Assembly: GCA_036821485.1 (NCBI GenBank)
Contig: DAISJM010000013.1
Coordinates: 1 to 64,000, forward strand
Origin: DAISJM01 sp036821485
GTDB lineage: Bacteria > Verrucomicrobiota > Kiritimatiellia > CAIQIC01 > JAGNIJ01
Direction: 5' to 3'
DNA length: 64,000 nucleotides
Positions 15,901 to 23,717 of the stretch are shown here, in pieces. Within the stretch, counting starts at the first letter, position 1; each line of letters opens with the position of its first letter. The notes below the pieces were generated by a model. It was not told the origin of the DNA and did not search any database. It saw nothing but the letters and a program-made list of their open reading frames with translations. The position numbers and the translations under genes are program-made.

Positions 15901-17100
15901 ATGACACCACCATCCATCACCATTCGGCTCAAACCGGGTCGCGAAAAACCCGTGCTGCACGGGCATCCGTGGGTATTCTCCGGGGCCGTGGCGGAGATCG
16001 AGGGTGACAGGTCGACGGGTCCCGTGGCGGAAGTTGTGTCGGCCGACGGAGCGTGGCTGGCCCGTGGTCTGGTGCAGCCTGCCTCCGCGCTTGTTGTGAG
16101 AATTTGCACCCGCGAAGCGAACGAGGCCATCGATGCCAGCTTCTTTGCAGCGCGAATCGATCGTGCCATCGCCTTTCGTGAGCAGTTGTTCCGCGAGGTG
16201 GAGGATACGGATTCGTACCGGCTCATCTACTCGGAGGCCGATGGCCTGTCCGGGCTGATTGTCGATCGCTATGCCGACGTGTTGGCGGTGCAGGTCGGTA
16301 CGCCGGCGCTGATCTCTTTCCTTAAGGATATACAGGAGCAGCTCGTCAAGCGGACGGGATTGAAGCAGATCGTGGTGGCTGCGGAGGAAGACGCGGTGAA
16401 GCGCGAGGGGTTGAATCCTGCGGCGTTGACCTCCAGTTTCCCGGCGGGCGAGGGGCCGGTGCGTATTCGCGAGAGCGGTTTTCAGTTCGACGTGGATTTG
16501 CAGTCAGGCCAGAAAACGGGATTCTTTCTCGACCAGCGGATCAACCGTCGGCGCGTGGCCGCGTGGGCGGTGGGGCGGCGGGTGCTGAGCGCGTATTGCT
16601 ACACGGGCGCCTTCGAGGTTCACGCGGCAGCGGCCGGGGCGACGGAGATTGTGGGTCTTGACCGGTCGGAACTGGCGATCAAGCGCGCGGAAAAACACCA
16701 CGCACTCAACGGCATGCGTGCGCCGGTGAAATACATGAAGGTAGACGTCGGTGATCACTTGCGGCGCATGCGGGATGCCAATGAGCATTTCGATATGATC
16801 ATTCTCGATCCGCCGCGGTTTGTATCGAGTCGCGCGCAGATGGAGAAGGGCATGCGTGCGTACAAGGACATCAACCTGCTGGCGATGAAGCTGCTGACGC
16901 CGGGCGGAATCCTGGCGACTTTTTCGTGTTCCGGCCAAGTGCAGATGGCCGATTTCAGGACGATGATTGGCTGGGCTTCGGTCGATGCCGGTCGGGAAGT
17001 GAAGATTCTGGAGACGTTGGGCCAGCCGCCGGACCATCCCGTGCTGGCGGTGTTTACCGAGAGCGAATATCTCAAAGGTCTGATCTGCAAGGTGGAGTAG
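15901..17100 (+). CDS. Class I SAM-dependent rRNA methyltransferase, RlmI-like
   Basis: 399 residues with an N-terminal PUA-type domain (ITIRLKPGREKPVLHGHPWVFSGAV) and a Rossmann methyltransferase domain. SAM and catalytic motifs: QKTGFFLDQRINRR, VLSAYCYTGAFEVHAA, GLDRSELAI and the DPPRF motif in IILDPPRF, with a Cys in FSCSGQV. RlmI methylates C5 of cytidine 1962 in 23S rRNA; family members may have other targets. ATG 15901 is chosen because GGAG lies six bases upstream; a TTG at 15886 is the alternative. It is divergent from the his/trp leader. Confidence 0.9.
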   Translation: MTPPSITIRLKPGREKPVLHGHPWVFSGAVAEIEGDRSTGPVAEVVSADGAWLARGLVQPASALVVRICTREANEAIDASFFAARIDRAIAFREQLFREVEDTDSYRLIYSEADGLSGLIVDRYADVLAVQVGTPALISFLKDIQEQLVKRTGLKQIVVAAEEDAVKREGLNPAALTSSFPAGEGPVRIRESGFQFDVDLQSGQKTGFFLDQRINRRRVAAWAVGRRVLSAYCYTGAFEVHAAAAGATEIVGLDRSELAIKRAEKHHALNGMRAPVKYMKVDVGDHLRRMRDANEHFDMIILDPPRFVSSRAQMEKGMRAYKDINLLAMKLLTPGGILATFSCSGQVQMADFRTMIGWASVDAGREVKILETLGQPPDHPVLAVFTESEYLKGLICKVE

Positions 17101-17221
17101 GGCAGAAAACGGCCTGCTTTCGACGAAGCGGTTCAGCCAAGCTATGGTGGGGCTGGTATGCAAAGCATACTAGGGGTGGTAGGGCAGGACTACTGGTTGT
17201 AGGGTATGACCGACGATTATG

Positions 17222-17250
17222 TTGACCGGTCACACGGCGGGGGGTATTAT
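17222..17250 (+). promoter_or_regulatory. Predicted sigma-70 promoter for small protein gene
   Basis: TTGACC (17222-17227) and TATTAT (17245-17250) are 17 bases apart, a near-consensus promoter. It would start transcription about 20 bases before ATG 17278, which supports that start over an in-frame ATG at 17206. A short inverted repeat GTATGC-AAA-GCATAC lies upstream at 17156-17170. Confidence 0.6.
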
Positions 17251-17277
17251 CCAAGTCCAAGTTACCCGGCAAGCTGT

Positions 17278-17496
17278 ATGAGTAGCAGTGACTCCAGAGT
17301 CGGTGGGGAATGTGGGGCGGATCAATGGGTCAAGAACACTCGTCTCTTCCGCCAGTGGGAAGTGATGAAGCACGAGATCCAGCTCCACAAGTGGTACGAG
17401 AGCGAGAAGGCCGGTCATGATATCGGCTGGGAACGCGCCACGGTTGACTGGATGATCCGTTTCGGCAACAAGCGCTCCGACGACTCCGCCTCCTGA
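17278..17496 (+). CDS. Small conserved hypothetical protein
   Basis: A 72-residue soluble protein whose second half, HEIQLHKWYESEKAGHDIGW followed by ERATVDWMIRFG, resembles a short Trp-rich motif (SEKAG..G ... W) that I associate with small uncharacterised proteins in several phyla; this is recognition of a pattern, not a database result. No signal peptide or transmembrane segment. The start is placed after a strong predicted promoter; no ribosome binding site is evident. It ends 95 bases before the peptidase gene, and the gap is a pyrimidine-rich tract. Function unknown. Confidence 0.65.
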   Translation: MSSSDSRVGGECGADQWVKNTRLFRQWEVMKHEIQLHKWYESEKAGHDIGWERATVDWMIRFGNKRSDDSAS

Positions 17497-17591
17497 TCTT
17501 CTGACCGACACGCTGTTTTCCGTCTCTTCCGTTTCCGCGGTTCTTTCCTTTCCCTTTTTCCCGTGGGTGGTGTAACTTTTTCCCTCTGAAC

Positions 17592-18491
17592 GTGAAGCTA
17601 CAAACGGGCATTCTGCTTGGGCTGCTGCTGGGGATCCCCGCGTTCGCACAGCCTGCGGACACGGCGGGTTCCGATGTGTTGCCGCCGCTCGCGCCCGGCG
17701 AGCGGGAGTCGTGGACGGAGGTGCCCCGCGAAGCACTCGACACGGCGGCCTTGACCACGCGTGGACTCCGGGTGCTGGATATGCCCGGCTTCGACTGGAA
17801 GCACGCGCAAACCGATCACTTCGCCGTTCATTTCGAACAGGCGATGTTTGCGCGGAAGATCGCGCGCATGGCCGAGTTCTTCTATGCGTACATCTCCCAG
17901 GACCTCATCGGCATGAAGGATCAGTCCGACGGCCGGTCGCATATCTTCGTCTTCCGGAATCCCCGGCGGTGGCAGGATATGCGGCGGACGTTGCCGGACG
18001 TGCCCGAGTGGACCTTCTCGCAGGTGTCGGGCACGGTGATGCTGCTGCAGCAGGCGGAAGACAGCCAGGCGAGCGGTACGGTATTCGCGCACGAGATGAC
18101 CCACCTGGTGATGAACCAATTCATGGCCGATGATGTGCCGCTGTGGCTCAGCGAGGGATTGGCCGAGTATTACGGGGAGTTCGGCTACGCGGCTTTCAAG
18201 GGCACCAAGAAGAGCCGGCGCGCGCAGTTTCGCAAGCTGGAGCATCCGTACCCGCTTTCGGAGTTGTTCCGCGCGACGACCTACCCGGCGTCGGACTGGC
18301 AGCTTGTCGCCTTCTACGAGACCTCGAAATTCATGGTGGCCTTCCTGCTGTTGGACCAGCCGCCGGAGAAGTTCGTGCCCTTCATGAAAGACCTGTCGAG
18401 CGGCCAGAGCATCACCGCCGCCTTTCGGAAGCACTACGGTCTCGAAACGCTGGCCGATATCGAGCACGCCTTCCGCAAGTTCGCCTACTGA
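17592..18491 (+). CDS. Exported gluzincin-type metallopeptidase-like protein (DUF1570/MA-like)
   Basis: 299 residues starting at GTG. Residues 1-20 form a signal peptide ending in AFAQP. The zinc site HEMTH is at 167-171 in FAHEMTHLVM, and the third ligand is probably E188 in LSEGLAEYYG, the arrangement of peptidase MA/DUF1570 proteins. The C-terminal half contains FYETSKFMVAFLL and FRKHYG segments typical of the same family. It likely acts outside the cytoplasmic membrane on proteins or peptides; the substrate is unknown. The gene stands alone between the small protein gene and pyrB. Confidence 0.75.
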   Translation: MKLQTGILLGLLLGIPAFAQPADTAGSDVLPPLAPGERESWTEVPREALDTAALTTRGLRVLDMPGFDWKHAQTDHFAVHFEQAMFARKIARMAEFFYAYISQDLIGMKDQSDGRSHIFVFRNPRRWQDMRRTLPDVPEWTFSQVSGTVMLLQQAEDSQASGTVFAHEMTHLVMNQFMADDVPLWLSEGLAEYYGEFGYAAFKGTKKSRRAQFRKLEHPYPLSELFRATTYPASDWQLVAFYETSKFMVAFLLLDQPPEKFVPFMKDLSSGQSITAAFRKHYGLETLADIEHAFRKFAY

Positions 18492-18597
18492 GCCTGCCGG
18501 GCCTCTTCGTGAAAAAACCTCTCGTCTCCGCGGGGCGTATTCGTTACTCTCCACGCGACGTCTGAGGCTTCTGAATGCTTGGAGGAGGACCCCGCCC

Positions 18598-19692
18598 GTG
18601 GCGATGATGTATCGCAATAATCCGCTTAAATCGGTCTCTTGGGACGAGTTTCAGAAAATGCCGCACGACCAGAAAGGTCCGTACTTTCTCCGTGACGGGC
18701 GGCCCTATCACGCGTTGCTTGCGCAGCAGTTCACCCGTCCGATCCTCGACCGGCTCTGCGAGCTGGCCACGCGCATTCGTCGTATTGCCAAGACGCGCGG
18801 CGGCGGCCTGTTCCTGCAGGACCTGCTGTCCGAGAAGAAGGCGATGCTCTACTTCGCGCAGCCGTCCACGCGAACGTTTCTTTCATTTTACGCCGCGTGC
18901 CAGATGCTGGGCATCCACCCGGCCGAAGTGCGCGATACGTCGACCTCGAGCGAAATCAAGGGTGAGTCGGCGGAGGACTCGGTTCGCACGTTCAGTTCCT
19001 TCTTCGACGTCATCATCATGCGCCATCCAGTCGGCGGGTTCGCCGAGCGCATTGCGTGGCTGCTCTCCAACACCGACCGGCCCGTGCCGGTGATCAACGC
19101 GGGCTCGGGCAAAGACCAGCATCCGACGCAGGCGTTGCTGGATATCTATACGTTGAATCGCAGCTTTGAACGGCGCGGGGGGATCGAGGGCAAGAAGATC
19201 GCCTTCGTCGGCGATCTTGCGCGTGGCCGTACCGTTCGCTCGCTGGCTTCGATTCTCACGATGTACCCCGGGGTGAAGCAGTACTTTGTTGCGCCCGAGC
19301 AGTTGCAGATTGGCAGCGATGTGCTGCAGGGGCTGGACCGGGCCGGGATGGAATACGAGGTGTCGTGCGAGTTCGAGAAGGTGATCCCCGAGGTCGACGC
19401 GATTTATATGACGCGCATCCAGGACGAGTGGGACAAGGCGCATGAGAGCCAGGCGATCGACATCAGCCGCTTCTGCTTCACGGCCGAGCACCTGGGGCTG
19501 CTCAAGCCGGATGCCGTGCTGATGCATCCGTTGCCGCGCCGCAAGGAAATCGACCCCGCGGTGGATGCCGACCCGCGCGCGGTGTACTGGCGGCAGGTGC
19601 GCAACGGCATGTGGATTCGAGCCGCGCTGTTGTTGACGGTCTTTGACCGCGAGAACGAAGTGGATCGCTACTACCAGGACCTGACGAGCTGA
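18598..19692 (+). CDS. pyrB: Aspartate carbamoyltransferase
   Basis: Catalytic chain of aspartate transcarbamylase, the first committed pyrimidine step. The carbamoyl-phosphate loop STRT is at 90-93 (FAQPSTRTFLSF); other hallmarks are INAGSGKDQHPTQALLDIY, FVGDLARGRTVRSLA, YMTRIQDE and the aspartate-binding HPLPRR. At 364 residues it is about 50 longer than the E. coli chain, mostly as an N-terminal extension. The start is a GTG with GGAGGAGG about ten bases upstream; two ATGs follow at 18604 and 18607. No regulatory pyrI is adjacent. The next gene is a related transcarbamylase. Confidence 0.93.
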   Translation: MAMMYRNNPLKSVSWDEFQKMPHDQKGPYFLRDGRPYHALLAQQFTRPILDRLCELATRIRRIAKTRGGGLFLQDLLSEKKAMLYFAQPSTRTFLSFYAACQMLGIHPAEVRDTSTSSEIKGESAEDSVRTFSSFFDVIIMRHPVGGFAERIAWLLSNTDRPVPVINAGSGKDQHPTQALLDIYTLNRSFERRGGIEGKKIAFVGDLARGRTVRSLASILTMYPGVKQYFVAPEQLQIGSDVLQGLDRAGMEYEVSCEFEKVIPEVDAIYMTRIQDEWDKAHESQAIDISRFCFTAEHLGLLKPDAVLMHPLPRRKEIDPAVDADPRAVYWRQVRNGMWIRAALLLTVFDRENEVDRYYQDLTS

Positions 19693-19804
19693 GGCGGCCC
19701 GGCCGTTCTTATTTCGGCGTTGATTCCCGGTGGGGCATGGTTCATTAGTCGTGGAGGTTGTGATCCGGGCGGAAAGACGTCCGGTGTTTGCGCGAGGTGG
19801 TTTC

Positions 19805-20746
19805 ATGCTGCATCTGATTACATTGAAAGATTGGTCCGCGGAGCAGATCGCGACGGTTCTCGATCTGGGGGCGGAGGTCAAGCGGAACCCGGTGAAGTTC
19901 GAGAACGTGATGCACCGGAAGACGCTGTTGATGGTTTTCGAGAAGCCGAGTCTGCGGACGCGGGTTTCCTTTGAGGTCGGTATGGGCCAACTCGGGGGCC
20001 ATGCGATCTTCTACGACACCAGCATCTCGCCTTTGGGTGCCGGCAAGGAAAGTGTACACGACACCGTTCAGACGGTCAGCCGGTACGTGGACCTCATCAT
20101 GGCGCGGCTGTTCGAACACGCCAAGATCGAGGAGATGGCCAAGTATGCCACCGTGCCGGTGATCAATGCGCTGACGAATTTCTCGCATCCCTGCCAGATT
20201 CTCGCGGACCTGATGACGATCCAGGAGAAGAAGGGCCGGCTGCAGGGGCTGACGCTGGCGTATCTCGGCGACAGCAACAACAATGTGACGCATTCGCTCC
20301 TCTATGGCTGCCCCAAGATGGGCATGAACATCCGGGTTGGCTGCCCCGCGGGCGACGGATATTCCCCCGCCAAGGAAGTGCTCAACCACGCCATCAAGAC
20401 CGGCCGGAAGAATGGCGTCGAGGTGAAGCTTACCCACGATCCCGTCGAGGCCGTGCGGGACGCAGACGTGGTCTATGCGGATTCCTGGATGAGTTACCAC
20501 ATTCCGCCGCATGAGCTGAATGAGCGGGTGAAGGTCTTCACCCCGTACCAGGTGAATGTGGAGCTCATGAAACATGCCAAGGCGGACGCGATTTTCATGA
20601 ACTGCCTGCCCGCGCTCCGTGGCTACGAGCAGACCGCGGAAGTTATCGACGGGCCGCAATCCGTGGTCTTCGATGAGGCCGAAAACCGGCTGCATGTGCA
20701 GAAGGCCGTGATGATCAAGCTGCTGAAGGAAAGCGGCAAGCTGTAA
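19805..20746 (+). CDS. argF: Ornithine carbamoyltransferase-like transcarbamylase
   Basis: 313 residues of the transcarbamylase family. Carbamoyl-phosphate motifs are kept with a small change, SLRTR at 49-53 (usually STRTR), and HPCQ at 128-131. The ornithine site is less usual: the Cys is in MNCLPALRG (265-273), where most ornithine enzymes have HCLPAHRG, and the segment after YADSW reads MSYHIPP where the SMG loop is expected. It may be a normal lineage variant of ArgF or an enzyme for a modified ornithine. Start ATG 19805 with GAGGTGG upstream; an earlier in-frame ATG adds no family sequence. It follows pyrB, with which it would share carbamoyl phosphate. Confidence 0.85.
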   Translation: MLHLITLKDWSAEQIATVLDLGAEVKRNPVKFENVMHRKTLLMVFEKPSLRTRVSFEVGMGQLGGHAIFYDTSISPLGAGKESVHDTVQTVSRYVDLIMARLFEHAKIEEMAKYATVPVINALTNFSHPCQILADLMTIQEKKGRLQGLTLAYLGDSNNNVTHSLLYGCPKMGMNIRVGCPAGDGYSPAKEVLNHAIKTGRKNGVEVKLTHDPVEAVRDADVVYADSWMSYHIPPHELNERVKVFTPYQVNVELMKHAKADAIFMNCLPALRGYEQTAEVIDGPQSVVFDEAENRLHVQKAVMIKLLKESGKL

Positions 20747-20774
20747 ACGCCGCTGCCGTCTTGGAGCCGGCCTC

Positions 20775-21776
20775 ATGAACGAAGTCCCGTCCAACCCGCG
20801 CATCCTGGTCGTGAAGATGAGTTCGCTCGGCGATCTCTTCCACGCCCTGCCGACGGTGCATGAACTCAAGGTGGGTCTGCAGGCGACCGTGGACTGGGTC
20901 GTCCAGCCGGAGTACGCGGACCTTGCGCGCTGCTTCACCGACGTCGATCGCGTTCTCGTTTTTCCCAGGCGCGGTTTCTGGAAGGGCATCGTTGGATTCA
21001 CGCGTATGCTGCGCGAGCGTGAGTACGACCTCATCATCGATCTCCAGGGTTTGATGAAGAGTGCGCTGGTCACGCGGCTTGCGCGTGGACCACGGCGCAT
21101 CGGTCCCTCGTTCCATCGCGAGGGCGCGCACCTGTTCTACTCCGAGGTCGCCGGCGCGCGGAACAAGGAGCGGCATGCCGTGGAAGAGGTGCTGGATGTG
21201 GTCCGCCATCTCGGCCTCGAAGTTCATGCGCCGGTCTTCCCGGTGACGTTCCCCAAGAAGACGCTCGTGGAGCGGGCGCCGCGCGTGGCGCTTGTGCCGT
21301 GTTCGAGGTGGATCACCAAGAACTGGCCCGCCGAGCGTTTTGTCGAGGTGGGCTTTGAACTCCAGAAGCGTGCCGGTGCGACGATCTTCCTCGCAGGCAG
21401 CAAAGCCGACATCGAGGTGTGCCGTCGGATTGAGACCAAGCTTGCTCGGAACGTGGTGAACACGGCGGGTCAGACGTCGCTTGCGGAACTGGGCAGCCTG
21501 CTGCAGGAGATGGATCTGGTGATCACCGTTGACTCCGGGCCGATGCACGTTGCCGCGGCCGTCGGTCGGCCGGTACTCGCGCTGTTCGGCGCGACGGACC
21601 CGAAGCGGACGGGACCGTACGGATCACAGCATCGGATTGTCGTTTCGCCTGCTGCAGCCTGCCGGCCCTGCTTCTCCGGCAGTTGCCGCGAAGGCAAAAT
21701 GTCGTGCCTGCTCGATATTTCATCTGCCGAAGTTGTCCAGACAGCCCTCGACATGTTGGGCATCGCCGCCCGCTGA
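20775..21776 (+). CDS. Glycosyltransferase family 9 (heptosyltransferase I-like)
   Basis: 333-residue GT9 enzyme resembling WaaC. Typical blocks: ILVVKMSSLGDLFHALPTV at the N-terminus, DLIIDLQGLMKSAL, VALVPCSRWITKNWPAERF, and the ADP-heptose site VITVDSGPMHVAAAVGRPVLALFGATDPKRTGPYG. The product would add heptose to the lipopolysaccharide core on the cytoplasmic face of the inner membrane, which implies a Gram-negative envelope. It begins 28 bases after argF. The specific acceptor cannot be told from sequence. Confidence 0.88.
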   Translation: MNEVPSNPRILVVKMSSLGDLFHALPTVHELKVGLQATVDWVVQPEYADLARCFTDVDRVLVFPRRGFWKGIVGFTRMLREREYDLIIDLQGLMKSALVTRLARGPRRIGPSFHREGAHLFYSEVAGARNKERHAVEEVLDVVRHLGLEVHAPVFPVTFPKKTLVERAPRVALVPCSRWITKNWPAERFVEVGFELQKRAGATIFLAGSKADIEVCRRIETKLARNVVNTAGQTSLAELGSLLQEMDLVITVDSGPMHVAAAVGRPVLALFGATDPKRTGPYGSQHRIVVSPAAACRPCFSGSCREGKMSCLLDISSAEVVQTALDMLGIAAR

Positions 21777-21823
21777 GCCGGGCTCACAAATGAGATGGAC
21801 GTGTTTCCCTGATCCGGTATGGT

Positions 21824-23692
21824 GTGCGGCGCTTTATGAGAAGAATGGTTTACATGGCGGTGGTCGGGCTTTGCGGCGTGCTGTTGTGGGCGCCGAAAGC
21901 GTCGGATCTCGCGCCTGAGGACGAGCAACTTCTGGACCAGGTTGAACGCAGGGCGTTCGATTTTTTCTGGAACGAGACGGATCCTTCCACGGGTCTCATT
22001 CGCGATCAGGCCAGTAACTTCGAAGCCGACACCAACGAGTTCTGGATTTACCGAGCGGGCATTGCGTCCGTCGGCTTTGGTCTCTCCGCCTATTGTGTTG
22101 GTGTCGAGCGTGGCTGGATCACGGCCGACGAGGCCCGCTCGCGCGTCGCAAACACCCTCCACACGTTTGACAAGCTGTTGGAGCGTGACGACAACGGTCT
22201 TTATTCTCCGTGGGTCGACATGCGGACGAACCGCCGTTGGGCGATGGACAAGGGTGACGACAGCGCGAGTTCGCCGCTCCATACCGCGATTTTCCTCGCG
22301 GGCGCCATCACGGCTGGCGAGTACTTTGATGCGAAGTTCGGTGATCGCGAGCTCAAGCAGGCGGTTGACCGCATCTATCGCCGCATCAAGTGGAATGCCT
22401 TCGCGGAGCCCTTGGCGTCTTCCTATGATGAGCGCATTCTGGTCAGCCTGCTCGGCATCGGCTGTCCGGAGAATGCGCTGTCGCCCGAGGTCTGGCGCGC
22501 GATGCGGCGCCATTACCAGTTCACAACGGCCAACCGGAAGGACGAGGCGGACTACCCGCGCATTTTCCAACCCTCGCTGATCGCTCACCTGCTTCCGCAA
22601 GCGTGGTTCGATTTCCGGCATTGCCATGATGCATACGCCAACTACTTCCTGAGTTCGCGCAACTCGGTTCTCTCCAACCGGCGATACTGCATCGATCATG
22701 CGCCGGGCGGGATTGCAGACCGGCGCTGTCAGTTTGCCACATACAGCAGCAATGTTTGGGGTTTGAGTGCCTGCGTGGCGCCACCGCCGAAAGGCTTCCG
22801 CGCGTACGGCGAGGCCGATCCTGCGCTTGATGATTCGTCTGGCCCGGGCACGAGGGGAATCGACGGGACCGTGGCGATTTATGCGGCGGCCGGGTCCATG
22901 CCGTTCGCGCCCGAAGAAGCGCTGGCCATGCTCCGGCACTTGTACCGTCGTCACAAGGATGACCTTTGGGGCCGGTACGGGTTTTGCGACTCGTTCAACA
23001 TGGATTTGCGGCTACGCGCCCACTTCAACAGTCCGTCAAAGGCGATGTGGCGCTCGGAGATCGTCAGCGGCATGGATCAGGGCCTCACGCTCCTGATGAT
23101 TGAGAATTATCGTCGTGGCGGGGTGTGGCGCTGGTTCATGCGAAACGAGCATATACGCAAGGCCATGGACCTCGCGGGATTTGTCGCGCAGGCCGAGCCG
23201 CCCGAGGAAGCGCGACTGGATCTTGCGGGTGATTGGTGGTTCCGGACGGGCGACGACGTTTCGTAGTCCACATCCGACGCAGGTGAGGGTTGGTCAAAGA
23301 TCGAGGTGCCCGGACGGGGTGAGGGCAGGAGTCCGGACGGTGACGCTGGCCGCGCGTGGTACCGGCGCGGGTTCCTGCTGCCGTCGCGGTCACCGCTGAA
23401 GATGGCGGGTCCGCTGCTGCTGAGGATAGGTGCGGCGGATGATGTGGATGAGATTTTTCTGAACGGACAGCGGATAGACGGCACGGGTGGGCGTGTGCCG
23501 GACAGTGTCGCGTTCGCGGGTTGGCTGTGCCGTGTCCCCGAAGGCGCGTTGCTTTATGGGCAGACCAACATCGTGGCCATGCGCATGCGCGAGCACGCGA
23601 AGGGTGGAGGTATTCGGCGGGGACCAGTGGACTTGGTGCCGCTCTCCGCAGTACAATACCGCCCATTCGACATCGTGATTCCGGGCGAGTAA
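21824..23692 (+). pseudogene. Glucoamylase-like (PF10091/GH144-type) exported protein interrupted by an in-frame TAG
   Basis: Codons 1-480 encode a signal-anchored N-terminus (MVYMAVVGLCGVLLW) and an alpha/alpha-barrel of the PF10091 glucoamylase-like type: RRAFDFFWNETDPSTGLIRD, YRAGIASVGFGLSAY, PRIFQPSLIAHLLPQAWFDFR, WGRYGFCDSFN. A TAG stops translation at 23264-23266, but the same frame stays open to 23692 and continues exactly as the C-terminal beta-sandwich of the homologous lipoprotein at 27240-29633 (DWWFRTGDDVS-stop-STSDAGEGW, against WRFMTGGGDMASPQLNDSSW). TAG is an ordinary stop elsewhere here. So the gene is either recently broken, read through, or carries a sequence error. The first 480 residues could still be a functional domain. 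Confidence 0.75.
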
Positions 23693-23717
23693 GCGCTGGT
23701 TCCAAGGGAGGTGCGCC

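Noticed and set aside
23264..23266. Genome-wide TAG reassignment
   Set aside because: TAG ends several intact genes here (for example ymdB at 4030 and the RlmI-like gene at 17100), so it is a normal stop.
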